Origin: an uncultured Eubacterium sp.
GTDB lineage: Bacteria; Bacillota; Clostridia; Lachnospirales; Lachnospiraceae
Reading direction: 5' to 3'
DNA: 62,334 bases
Assembly (NCBI GenBank): GCA_947642745.1
Contig: CANRTU010000023.1
Location: 1-62,334, forward strand
The notes under the pieces were generated by a model. It was not told the origin of the DNA. It saw only the letters and a list, made by a program, of their open reading frames with translations, and did no database searches. Position 1 is the first letter of the stretch; the number at the start of each line of letters is the position of its first letter. The position numbers were made by a program, and so were the translations under genes. Below, piece by piece: positions 33,089-41,992 of the stretch.

Positions 33089-36000
33089 ATGAACAGGAAA
33101 AAATATGGCCGTATCTTACAGATTATGATAGTTTTCATGCTGGCCTTCATGACCTGCCCACAGATCAGTGCACAGGCAGCGGCGGCACAGACAGCCACAT
33201 TGCGGATTATTTCCACGAACGATCTGCATGGACAGGTTTCTACTATGTATTATGATTTTGGCAGCTACAAATATGGCAGTCTGGCACAGGCTTATACACT
33301 GATCCGGAAGGCGAGGCTGGAGGCTGGACTGGATAATACACTGACACTGGATGTAGGAGATTCTGTATTTGGGTATGCGGCAGACTATATTATTAATTAT
33401 TCAGACGGGGATGTAGTGCAGCCGATCTATCAGGCGATGGCTGCCGTAGGATATGACGGGATTACCCTTGGCAACCACGATCTTGACTATGGATTCGCAT
33501 ATTTGAAAAAGCAGCTGGAACTGTCCGGCCTGAAAGACAGCTGTGTGCTGTCCAATGTAATATTAAATGATACCGGTGAAACTCCTTTTCAGGAAACGAA
33601 AATGATTACAAGAAAAGTGAGAACAAATGAAGGGGAAACCAGGGAAGTAAAAATTGGCCTGGTAGGCGTGACTGTCCCTACCCTGTCGGGTTATTCCGAC
33701 TGTGAACAGGATCTTACCGGACTGCCGATTGTAAGTTCGGTGGAGAGGACAGCCGGCAGGCTGAAAGAGGAAGGGGCTGATCTGGTAGTCGTTATGGCCC
33801 ATTCTTCTTTTGGCAACGCAAAACCAAAAGATAACGCAAAAAATGCGGTTTACGCACTGACCATGCTGGATGCGGTGGATGCCGTGGCAGCAGGCCACGC
33901 ACATAAAAATTTTCCATCAGATGATGAAAAGTCGCAGGAATTTTACCGGTTAGAAAATGTAGATAAAGAGACCGGACTTGTCAATGGCAAGCCGGTAGTA
34001 ATGGTAGCGGACCATGGGGCAGGTATCGGGCTGATGGATCTGGAGCTTGAGATTTCGCCGGAGGGAGACGTGGAAGTGGCGAATGCTGTTGCGTCCAGGC
34101 GCATGGTTACAAAAGATACAATTGCGGACCAGGGGATTCTGGATACGCAGACAGAGGCCATCCAGCCGGTGGATTCTTCCCTGGACAAAGTAGTGGGAAC
34201 GATATCCGCCGATGAGAAAATAGACAGTTATTTTGCGCTGATGGAGGATAATTATGCCATCCAGCTGGTGAATGAGTCCAAAATACAGTATGGACTGGCT
34301 TATACAGGAGGCAACGGCAGCGCACGGTATGCGGATTATCCGGTGGTAGCCATGACCAATTATAAACTGTGTTCCAGCCAGTCTTCCAGGGACCAGATCA
34401 GTTTAAACGGGCAGATTACGATGCAGGACATTTTAAATATGCAGCAGGCAGGCCACAATAACAATATTATTTACTGGGTCAACGGCGACCAGCTGCGGGA
34501 GGTGCTGGAGTGGTCTTCCAGCATATACAATACATCCGACGGCAAAATTACCTCAGATGAAGTGCTGGAACAGCTGCTGGAAAAGCGGGGAGCGAAAACA
34601 ATAGCGTCGGAGGAATGGATGGAAGACTGGGGTGCGTTTGCGGTCTTCGACGGGATAGAATATACCATTGACGCTACCCAGAACCCCAGGTATTCTAAAT
34701 ATGGATCGTTAAAAGACCCATCCGCCCGCCGGATTATCAGTCTGACCTATAACGGGCGGCCGGTTACGGCAGAGCATAAGTTTATGCTGGTATGCGATAA
34801 TATAGCGGACAATGACGCCACCAAAGGCATTTCAGACCAGAAAGTACTGGGCCGTATCGGCGTTGCCATGGCGTATAAAAACCTGACTGAGTATATCGGA
34901 CAGCAGCAGGAATTTGGCAGCCTGGTGCCTTCTGTGGATCACAACTGGAGTGTGGTTTTTGATTATGGCAGTGAGTATATTGTACGGGCCAGTATTTTCT
35001 CCCAGCCAAAGGCGGCTGTAAAGACCTGGTTTAAAGAACTGGCGGCTACCAACGAGGCATTTGCCTATTATCTGGCCCAGTTTGCCCAGGCGGTGGAAGA
35101 AGACAGGGACGCACCGCTGCTTGTGGCTGCGCCGGTACAGACAGAAGATACTTCTGATCCGGTGGATATTAAAGTTCAGGCAAACGATTATTCCGGCGTG
35201 GATAAGATCCGGTATCTCAAAGGACAGGTACAGGCGGCAGACGCCTCCTGGGATACGGCAGGGGTAGTATCCGGCGGCGCTTTTACGGCAGATGTGAATG
35301 GCGTTTATTCTGTAGCGGCGGACGATATTTATGGCAACCGGACTGTAAAACATGTCAGTATCAAAAATATTAATCCCCAGTCGCTGCCGGCGCCTACGAT
35401 TAAAAAGATTACAAATAAAAGTGAAGTAGTAAAAGGAAAAGCCGCATCCGGTACAACGGTGCATATCAGCGCCGGCGGCCAGACTTATGAGACTGAGACA
35501 GAAGAACAGGGTTCCTATTCCTGTGATGTGGACTATCTGGAAGCAGGCAGTGAAGTGACGGCTTACTGTACCGATGATTCTGGTAAATACAGTAAACCGG
35601 TTACAACGATTGTGGTAAAAGACGGGCCGGACGTGCCTGTTATTAAAGAGATTTCCAACAAATCCTTACAGATTACCGGAAAATATACAACCAGTGCGCC
35701 GTTTACCCTGGTTATGTTTGCCGGTTCCACAGCTTACTGCAGCAGCGACCAGGGAAAATCATTATATGAAAATTCTCCGGCATACCGGGAAGATTATACG
35801 GTGGAAGTAGTAAGTTATCAGCAGGACGGCCAGAATTTCAGGTTTGATATTCCTGATTACTATGATGCGGAAACGGATCTGGAATTTGTCACCATTGATA
35901 AAGTAGGCAGAATCAGCGGGACAGTAGAAATGACCACCGTGGATAAAGCGCCGGATATACCGCACATTCTGGAAGTATGCGATGCGGAGCTGACAGTCCG

Positions 36001-36856
36001 GGGATGGGTGACCAGTGTACACAAATCCGGTACCGTAAAAGTAACGGTGGGCGGTAAAACATATACTGGCAGGGTAACGCCGGAAGGTACTTTTGCGGTC
36101 AGAACAGATGGGCTGAAAAAAGGACAGAAAATAACTGTAGTGGCAAAAGACGTGAAAAGCGGCCTGGACAGAAAGAGCATTGCGGCAGAAAGCAAAGTTC
36201 TTTCCTATAAAGATTATATGAGCGAAAATCTGTTTACGGTCCAGCCGGTTTATAGTGACAGCACAAAGATTACAGGGCAGGCGGCGGCAGGATACCAGGC
36301 GTATATCCGTATTGGCCAGAACGAAGAGCAGCTTTTGACAGATGAAAATGGAGCGTTTGTATATACCCTGGATCATCCTCTGCCAAAAGGAGAGAAACTG
36401 TATTTTATCGCACGGTCAGAAGAAGGAATAGAGGAAGTATCCCTGCAGAAAGTGCTGAAAGCAAAAGTAAAAAAACCGAAAAAAACAAAGAAAGACAAAC
36501 AGAAAGCGGAAAAGACAGATAAGAAGAAGGACAAAAAGACAGACAAAAAGACAGCCGGAATGACCGTTCCTGAGGAAATCTGTGTATTAAATGATGAGAT
36601 TACCACAGATACGCAGCAGCTGAAAGTACTGGCAAAAGAGACAGGAACGGTCCGTATGGCGATTGACGGCGTGGAATATACTTCGGAAGGCGGAGAGTAT
36701 GACGAATCCCGCAACGGGTATATCCATACATTCGACCTGCCAGAATCCCCGCAGGCGCAGGAAATATCCATTTCCCTGGGCGACGGCGGGGACGGAGAAG
36801 GCAGCAGTGTAACAGTGGAGAGGACTGCCGGGGTTTCCGGTACGTCTGGGGAATAA
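33089..36856 (+). CDS. Large secreted 5'-nucleotidase / metallophosphoesterase with Ig-like repeats
   Basis: The start ATG at 33089 begins MNRKKYGRILQIMIVFMLAF, a Sec signal peptide that ends near AQAAA; 33056 is a weaker alternative start. The mature protein has a metallophosphoesterase domain with NDLHGQ, DVGDSVFG, GNHDLDYG, VMAHSSFG and AGHAHKNFP, the five metal-binding blocks of UshA/CpdB enzymes. A 5'-nucleotidase C-terminal domain (to about 690) with the aromatic-rich nucleotide loop region follows. The remainder is several bacterial Ig-like or Big-type domains and a Lys-rich linker (KKDKKTDKKT) before a final beta domain. No LPXTG motif or membrane anchor is seen, so attachment may rely on charge interaction with anionic wall polymers. 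It probably dephosphorylates nucleotides outside the cell. Confidence 0.9.
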   Translation: MNRKKYGRILQIMIVFMLAFMTCPQISAQAAAAQTATLRIISTNDLHGQVSTMYYDFGSYKYGSLAQAYTLIRKARLEAGLDNTLTLDVGDSVFGYAADYIINYSDGDVVQPIYQAMAAVGYDGITLGNHDLDYGFAYLKKQLELSGLKDSCVLSNVILNDTGETPFQETKMITRKVRTNEGETREVKIGLVGVTVPTLSGYSDCEQDLTGLPIVSSVERTAGRLKEEGADLVVVMAHSSFGNAKPKDNAKNAVYALTMLDAVDAVAAGHAHKNFPSDDEKSQEFYRLENVDKETGLVNGKPVVMVADHGAGIGLMDLELEISPEGDVEVANAVASRRMVTKDTIADQGILDTQTEAIQPVDSSLDKVVGTISADEKIDSYFALMEDNYAIQLVNESKIQYGLAYTGGNGSARYADYPVVAMTNYKLCSSQSSRDQISLNGQITMQDILNMQQAGHNNNIIYWVNGDQLREVLEWSSSIYNTSDGKITSDEVLEQLLEKRGAKTIASEEWMEDWGAFAVFDGIEYTIDATQNPRYSKYGSLKDPSARRIISLTYNGRPVTAEHKFMLVCDNIADNDATKGISDQKVLGRIGVAMAYKNLTEYIGQQQEFGSLVPSVDHNWSVVFDYGSEYIVRASIFSQPKAAVKTWFKELAATNEAFAYYLAQFAQAVEEDRDAPLLVAAPVQTEDTSDPVDIKVQANDYSGVDKIRYLKGQVQAADASWDTAGVVSGGAFTADVNGVYSVAADDIYGNRTVKHVSIKNINPQSLPAPTIKKITNKSEVVKGKAASGTTVHISAGGQTYETETEEQGSYSCDVDYLEAGSEVTAYCTDDSGKYSKPVTTIVVKDGPDVPVIKEISNKSLQITGKYTTSAPFTLVMFAGSTAYCSSDQGKSLYENSPAYREDYTVEVVSYQQDGQNFRFDIPDYYDAETDLEFVTIDKVGRISGTVEMTTVDKAPDIPHILEVCDAELTVRGWVTSVHKSGTVKVTVGGKTYTGRVTPEGTFAVRTDGLKKGQKITVVAKDVKSGLDRKSIAAESKVLSYKDYMSENLFTVQPVYSDSTKITGQAAAGYQAYIRIGQNEEQLLTDENGAFVYTLDHPLPKGEKLYFIARSEEGIEEVSLQKVLKAKVKKPKKTKKDKQKAEKTDKKKDKKTDKKTAGMTVPEEICVLNDEITTDTQQLKVLAKETGTVRMAIDGVEYTSEGGEYDESRNGYIHTFDLPESPQAQEISISLGDGGDGEGSSVTVERTAGVSGTSGE

Positions 36857-36899
36857 AAGGAAATATCCGGCCGCTGTAAGAAAGTAATGAGGGGATGGG

Positions 36900-38843
36900 A
36901 TGAGTTTGAAAAGACCTTACCGGAAGGTAGTATACAGGCAAAAAGTAAAAATTCTGCTTGTCCGGATCGTGAACCGTAATCTGGGTGATGCGGTAATTGC
37001 GGATAATGCGGCTTTTCTTATCCGGCAGATACTGGAACGTCTGCCGGGGGAGCATTATGTGCTGCAGCCTTATAATATTTCCAGTGAGGATTTTGAGCTT
37101 GTAAAAACTGCGGACCTGATTATTTTCGCCGGCGGCGGTCTGATTAAATTCCGTCAGGAGCATTTTTATAAATATGTGCCTGATCTGCTGGAGTGCGCCA
37201 GGGAATGGGATATTCCGGTTTTCTTTAACAGCGTGGGAGTGGAAGGCTGTGACGCAGAAGACGAACGGTGCCAGCGGCTGATGCGCACGCTAAAATTTCC
37301 CTGTGTGAAAGGGATTACGGTTCGGGATGATCTGGATACGCTGCGGCAGGGATATCTGGACGGCGTGGACATCAATGCCAGTGCGGCTATTGATACGGCT
37401 GTCTTTACACCGCAGGTGTACGGTATCCGTAAGGACCCGGACTCTTCGTGTATCGGTCTTGGCATTGTCCGCTGGCGTATTTTTGAAGACTATGGGCTTG
37501 CGGAAGTGACAAAGCAGTTCCAGCTTTCCATGTGGATAGGCATTATCCGCCAGCTGGAAGAGAAGGGCTGTCAATGGAAATTATTTGTCAACGGACTGAA
37601 ATCAGATTATGATTTTGCGCTGGAAGTGCTGGATTATGCGGGGCGTACCGCACAGGCAAAGCAGCTGCTGGTGCGGCGGCCGGCCCATGGCAGGGAACTG
37701 GTGGAGACGATTGCGTCGTTTGCAGGGGTGATTGCCTGCCGCATGCATGCCGGTATTATTGCCTATGCGCTGGAAATACCCGCAGTGGGACTGGTCTGGA
37801 ATGATAAAATGACTTTCTGGGGAGAGCGCATCGGTTGTCCGGAGCGCTTTCTGTACAGCGGCCAGTTTGAGCCGGAACAGATTGTGCGGTGTCTTATGGA
37901 TAGTATGTCCGCCGGCGTCCGTCCGTGCGGCAGCGTCTGGAAAAAGAGTATCCGGGCTCCCCTGAAAAAATTTATCCGCCGTTATGCCACGCAGGCTTGG
38001 AAACAGAAACGCAGGGTGTATCTGCCGGCGCCGGAACGCATGGGAGCGGAATTAGTGGCGGTTGCGTCAGGAGGTATGGGGCAGCTTTATACAGGTATGA
38101 ATGCGCCGGAAGGTCTGGAAGCGTCGCTGCATAACGGATTCCGTAACCTGGAAGCGGATCTGCGGCTGACCACAGACGGCAGGCTGGTCTGTGTCAACGG
38201 CTGGAGCAGGGGCAGCTATATAAGGCTTGGCCTTGATCCGGACGCCTTTGACCGCAGGGGCGTGGATTATGAGACATTTATGAACTGCCGCCAGTACGAC
38301 GGACATTTTGGCGTCATGGACGCCCCACAGCTGTTTAGCCGTATGAGACAGGTTTCCGGCGCCTGGCGGCTGATTCTGGATATTGGCAGGCCTGATAAGA
38401 CCGTGCTGTCCGGTATGCTGGACAGGTTAAAGGAGCTGTGCGCCGGGGACCGGTACTGGCAGAAGCATCTGTTTGTGCGCCTGCAGGGAAAGTACGACGT
38501 GGAAGAGGTGCAGAAAGCCGGACTGCCGGTACAGCTGATGTACTATGTACCGGTGAAGGAAAAGCGGGAAGAAAAGAATCTGACGGCAAAAGCAATTGCC
38601 AGATATTGTAAAAAGCAGAACATCCAGTGGGTTTCCATGCCAAAGGAAGCGGTGGAAGAGTCAGTGATGGCATGTCTGAAACAGGAAGGGATGCGGGTGT
38701 GCGTATTTTCCTACGATACGTATACGGAAGCGCTGATGGCGTCAGGTCTGGGAGCGGACTGGATCGGAACGTCCTGTCTGTCGCCTGCCTGTTACGAACA
38801 ATGGTATGAAAAGTCCCGGATACTTGTGTTTGGCCGCAGCTGA
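36900..38843 (+). CDS. Polysaccharide pyruvyl transferase fused to a GDPD-like domain
   Basis: The 647-residue protein has two parts. Residues about 15-340 are a polysaccharide pyruvyl transferase domain (PF04230 type), with VRIVNRNLGDAVIADN, IIFAGGGLIKF, GITVRDD and the C-terminal ACRMHAGIIAYALEIP. Such enzymes add ketal pyruvate to sugars or polyols. Residues about 380-640 look like a glycerophosphodiester phosphodiesterase TIM barrel, with GFRNLEADLRLTTDGRLVCV, LILDIG and a C-terminal GADWIGTSC segment. The usual His of HRG and of the HD motif are not present, so the second domain may be inactive or act on another bond. The gene sits among CDP-polyol transferase genes, which suggests polymer decoration or remodelling. 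No membrane segment is seen. Confidence 0.8.
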   Translation: MSLKRPYRKVVYRQKVKILLVRIVNRNLGDAVIADNAAFLIRQILERLPGEHYVLQPYNISSEDFELVKTADLIIFAGGGLIKFRQEHFYKYVPDLLECAREWDIPVFFNSVGVEGCDAEDERCQRLMRTLKFPCVKGITVRDDLDTLRQGYLDGVDINASAAIDTAVFTPQVYGIRKDPDSSCIGLGIVRWRIFEDYGLAEVTKQFQLSMWIGIIRQLEEKGCQWKLFVNGLKSDYDFALEVLDYAGRTAQAKQLLVRRPAHGRELVETIASFAGVIACRMHAGIIAYALEIPAVGLVWNDKMTFWGERIGCPERFLYSGQFEPEQIVRCLMDSMSAGVRPCGSVWKKSIRAPLKKFIRRYATQAWKQKRRVYLPAPERMGAELVAVASGGMGQLYTGMNAPEGLEASLHNGFRNLEADLRLTTDGRLVCVNGWSRGSYIRLGLDPDAFDRRGVDYETFMNCRQYDGHFGVMDAPQLFSRMRQVSGAWRLILDIGRPDKTVLSGMLDRLKELCAGDRYWQKHLFVRLQGKYDVEEVQKAGLPVQLMYYVPVKEKREEKNLTAKAIARYCKKQNIQWVSMPKEAVEESVMACLKQEGMRVCVFSYDTYTEALMASGLGADWIGTSCLSPACYEQWYEKSRILVFGRS

Positions 38844-38869
38844 ACAATACCGGAAGCGGTGAAAAAGAT

Positions 38870-40027
38870 ATGAACAGATTTAAAACAAAAAAGTTAAAAA
38901 TAATACTCAGACAATATATGAAAATGGCAGCGCAAAACGTACTGCTTCCCTGTGTGTACCGTGTGTTAAAACCAGCCCATATCCAGAAAGAGCTGATTAT
39001 TTTTGCGGACGCCCATCATACACAGGCGCCGCCCGGTATGGCGCCGCTGGTGGAGGAAGTAAAGCGGCGGGGAAACATGCGGGTAATGGAAATCTATGAT
39101 GATTACCAGCAGATTTCCTTCGGGCGGCTCATAAAACGTATGCTGTATTTTATGAAATATTACGCCAGAGCCAGGTACGTGGTGCTCTGTGACAATTTCC
39201 TGCCAGCCGCCTCCTGCAGAAAGCGGCCGGGTACCAGGGTCATACAGCTCTGGCATGGCTGCGGTGCGTTTAAAAAATTCGGGTATGATACCACAGGCGA
39301 CATTCCCGCATATTATAAAGGCAATGTGTATAAAAACTGTGATATCGTAACGGTCAGCGCCAAAGGCTGCAGTCCGTATTTTCAGAGTGCGATGCGTCTG
39401 CCCGCAAAGGTGTTCCGGCCATGGGGAGTATGTCATACGGACATGTTTTTCAGGGAAGAATACAACCGTGCCTGCAGGGAGCTGTTTTACAAAAAGCATC
39501 CGGAAGCCGCGGGGAAACAGATTGTATTATGGGCGCCCACATTCCGGGGAAGTCCGGCAGATCCACAGCTGGAACTGTATGAGGATATGGAGGAATTTGC
39601 CAGACAGGCGGAGGAGGATATCTTTGTTCTGATAAAAGTACATCCCCTTCTTGCGAAAAAATATCCCTATGATAACAGTGAGCTGTCCACAGACCAGCTG
39701 CTGCCGGTTACGGACCTGCTGATTTCAGACTATTCCTCAATTATTTTTGAATACAGCATTTACCGCAGGCCTATGCTGTTTTATGCGCCGGATAAGGAAA
39801 CTTATGGCGTGGAACGGGGATTTTATCTGGATTATCAGAAACTGCCGGGCGCCATTGTTACGGATAGGCACATGCTTTCGCAGGCAGTGCGCCGTTCTCT
39901 TGCCGGGAATACAGAAGAACAGGCGGCAGTGCAGGAGTTTTTTGAAACGTATATGTCCGGCTGCGACGGCAGGGTGACAAAACGCCTGGCAGACCGGATC
40001 TGCGGGAAGGAACGCATGGATCAATAA
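38870..40027 (+). CDS. CDP-glycerol/CDP-ribitol phosphotransferase family protein
   Basis: This 385-residue member of the Glyphos_transf family lacks the long N-terminal extension of the protein at 29091. Motifs are RVIQLWHGCGAFKKFGYDTT, WAPTFRGSP, VLIKVHPLLAKKYP and LLISDYSSIIFEYSIYRRPM. The N-terminal 20 residues are basic and may lie on the membrane. The size fits a primase (TagB/TarB or TarF type) that adds the first polyol phosphate units to a lipid-linked disaccharide. The exact step cannot be set without comparison. It follows the pyruvyltransferase fusion by 26 bases. Confidence 0.88.
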   Translation: MNRFKTKKLKIILRQYMKMAAQNVLLPCVYRVLKPAHIQKELIIFADAHHTQAPPGMAPLVEEVKRRGNMRVMEIYDDYQQISFGRLIKRMLYFMKYYARARYVVLCDNFLPAASCRKRPGTRVIQLWHGCGAFKKFGYDTTGDIPAYYKGNVYKNCDIVTVSAKGCSPYFQSAMRLPAKVFRPWGVCHTDMFFREEYNRACRELFYKKHPEAAGKQIVLWAPTFRGSPADPQLELYEDMEEFARQAEEDIFVLIKVHPLLAKKYPYDNSELSTDQLLPVTDLLISDYSSIIFEYSIYRRPMLFYAPDKETYGVERGFYLDYQKLPGAIVTDRHMLSQAVRRSLAGNTEEQAAVQEFFETYMSGCDGRVTKRLADRICGKERMDQ

Positions 40028-40094
40028 TCCATGCAGAAATTAAAAGAAGCATGTATTATATAAGGAAAGCATAGATGAAAATGGAAGAATAAAA

Positions 40095-40826
40095 ATGGAA
40101 GAATTAATGACGAATAAAAAGAAAAATGTCTACGGGGTGCTTCTGGCCGGAGGGCTGGGGGCACGTATGGGAAATGTGGAAAAGCCGAAACAGTTTATGG
40201 AGATCGGAGGAAAACCAGTAATTATCCTGGCTCTGGAGAAATTTATCGTTCATCCGGGATTTGACAAAGTACTGGTGCTCTCACCAAAACCCTGGATTCG
40301 TTTTACCAGGGATCTGATCCGTAAGTATATTCCTGATCCGGAACAGGTGGCTGTTCTGGAAGGAGGAGAGACCAGAAATGAAACAATTATGAATTCCATC
40401 CGCTATCTGGAACAGGAGGGGCTGCTGGACGAGGAAACGGTGATTGTGACCCATGACTCGGTCCGGCCTTTTGTGACACACCGCATCCTGCAGGAAAATA
40501 TTGAGGCGGCCAGGCAGTATGGAGCCTGTGACACGGTAATTCCGGCTACCGATACGATTGTACAGAGCAGCTCCCATGAATTTATTTCGGACATCCCGGA
40601 CCGTTCCATGATGTACCAGGGACAGACGCCCCAGTCTTTCCGGGCGAAAAAACTCCGGCAGGTGTATGAGTCGCTGGATGAAAGAGAAAAAGAAATACTG
40701 ACAGACGCCTGCAAGATTTTTGTTATGAAAAACGAAACAGTGCGGCTGGTACAGGGTGAAGTATATAATATTAAAATTACGTATCCGTATGATCTGAAAG
40801 TGGCGGAATCACTGATTGTGCATTAG
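40095..40826 (+). CDS. tarI: D-ribitol-5-phosphate cytidylyltransferase (TarI-like)
   Basis: The 243-residue protein shows the TarI/IspD fold: GVLLAGGLGARMGNVEKPKQF at the CTP site, THDSVRPFVTHRI at the metal site, YQGQTPQSFRAKKL and GEVYNIKITYPYDLKVAE at the C-terminus. It would make CDP-ribitol from CTP and ribitol 5-phosphate. The assignment to TarI and not IspD rests on the adjoining TarJ-like gene. The start may be 40095 or the in-frame ATG at 40107; each has a GGAAGA-like site a few bases upstream. A short direct repeat ATGGAAGAATAAAA/ATGGAAGAATTAA at the start obscures the choice. Confidence 0.88.
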   Translation: MEELMTNKKKNVYGVLLAGGLGARMGNVEKPKQFMEIGGKPVIILALEKFIVHPGFDKVLVLSPKPWIRFTRDLIRKYIPDPEQVAVLEGGETRNETIMNSIRYLEQEGLLDEETVIVTHDSVRPFVTHRILQENIEAARQYGACDTVIPATDTIVQSSSHEFISDIPDRSMMYQGQTPQSFRAKKLRQVYESLDEREKEILTDACKIFVMKNETVRLVQGEVYNIKITYPYDLKVAESLIVH

Positions 40827-40965
40827 CCGGGTACCAGAGCGCCGGTGCGGGAAAAGCAGTTTCCTGGCAGTAACAGGTAAGCGGCCGGATATGGGAAAAT
40901 ATGCAATATATTATCATAAGATCACTACGGAATATGAAAAGATCATTATTATAGTAAGGAAAAAT

Positions 40966-41991
40966 ATGTTAAATACAGTATATCAGTTAAAACGTCCAAG
41001 ACAGTTTGAAGTTGTCTTTAAAGAAGCGGGACTGGAACCGGACAGGATTCTGGTCCGTCCGTCCCGTCTGTCCATCTGTCATGCGGATCAGAGATACTAT
41101 CAGGGTTCCCGTCCGGAGGAAGTGTTACGGGTCAAGCTGCCAATGGCGCTGATTCACGAAGGAACAGGCCGGGTCATTTATGATCCCACGGGGCAGTTTG
41201 CCGTGGGAGACGCTGTCGTTATGATACCGAACCTTCCGATGGAGCAGGATGCGTATATTGGAGAAAATTACCTGCGCAGCTCCAGGTTCCGGGCCAGCGG
41301 TGTGGACGGATTTTTACAGGAATATATTCAGACGGTGCCGGAGCGGGTGGTTTTGCTGCCGGAAGGAATTCATCCGTCGGTGGCGGCGTTTACGGAACTG
41401 GTCAGCGTGGCTTACCATGCCCTGGGGCGTCTGTTTGCGTTTTCCCACGGGCGGATGGAACAAGCGGCTGTCTGGGGAGATGGAAATCTGGGATATGTGA
41501 CAGCGCTGCTATTGCGTTATCTGCGTCCGGAGGCACATCTGACCGTGATAGGAACCCACGAGGAAAAGCTGAGTTATTTTACATTTGCAGATGAAACTAT
41601 GCTTACCACACAGTTACAGGATGATTTTACATTCGATCACGCTCTGGAATGTGTAGGAGGGCCGGCAGCGCCATCAGCCATTAACCAGATTATCAGCCAT
41701 ATCCGTCCGGAGGGAACGGTGGGGCTTCTGGGCGTTACAGAAGAGCTGGCGCCAGTGAATACACGCATGGTTCTGGAAAAAGGTCTTCGTATGATTGGCA
41801 GCAGCCGCAGCGGCCGGGCAGATTTTACAGGGCTGCTGGAACTTTACAGCCGGTACCCGCAGCTGGTTTCTTATCTGGAAAACATTGTGGGAGAAGAGTT
41901 TGTGGTCCGGGATATCAAAGATATCCGCAATGCCTTTGAAGCGGATATTCATAAACTGATGGGTAAAACGATTATGGTCTGGAGCGAATAA
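40966..41991 (+). CDS. tarJ: Ribulose-5-phosphate reductase (TarJ-like alcohol dehydrogenase)
   Basis: The ATG at 40966 has AAGGA five bases upstream and gives 341 residues, the normal size of TarJ. It is a medium-chain dehydrogenase. RLSICHADQRYYQGSRPEE holds the catalytic zinc Cys, MALIHEGTGRV the next ligand region, and AVWGDGNLGYVTALLLRYL the NADP-binding Rossmann loop. TarJ reduces D-ribulose 5-phosphate to D-ribitol 5-phosphate with NADPH, supplying TarI, whose gene lies immediately upstream. The gene ends one base before the next start (TAA-A-ATG), so translation of the next protein is probably coupled. Confidence 0.9.
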   Translation: MLNTVYQLKRPRQFEVVFKEAGLEPDRILVRPSRLSICHADQRYYQGSRPEEVLRVKLPMALIHEGTGRVIYDPTGQFAVGDAVVMIPNLPMEQDAYIGENYLRSSRFRASGVDGFLQEYIQTVPERVVLLPEGIHPSVAAFTELVSVAYHALGRLFAFSHGRMEQAAVWGDGNLGYVTALLLRYLRPEAHLTVIGTHEEKLSYFTFADETMLTTQLQDDFTFDHALECVGGPAAPSAINQIISHIRPEGTVGLLGVTEELAPVNTRMVLEKGLRMIGSSRSGRADFTGLLELYSRYPQLVSYLENIVGEEFVVRDIKDIRNAFEADIHKLMGKTIMVWSE

Positions 41992-41992
41992 A

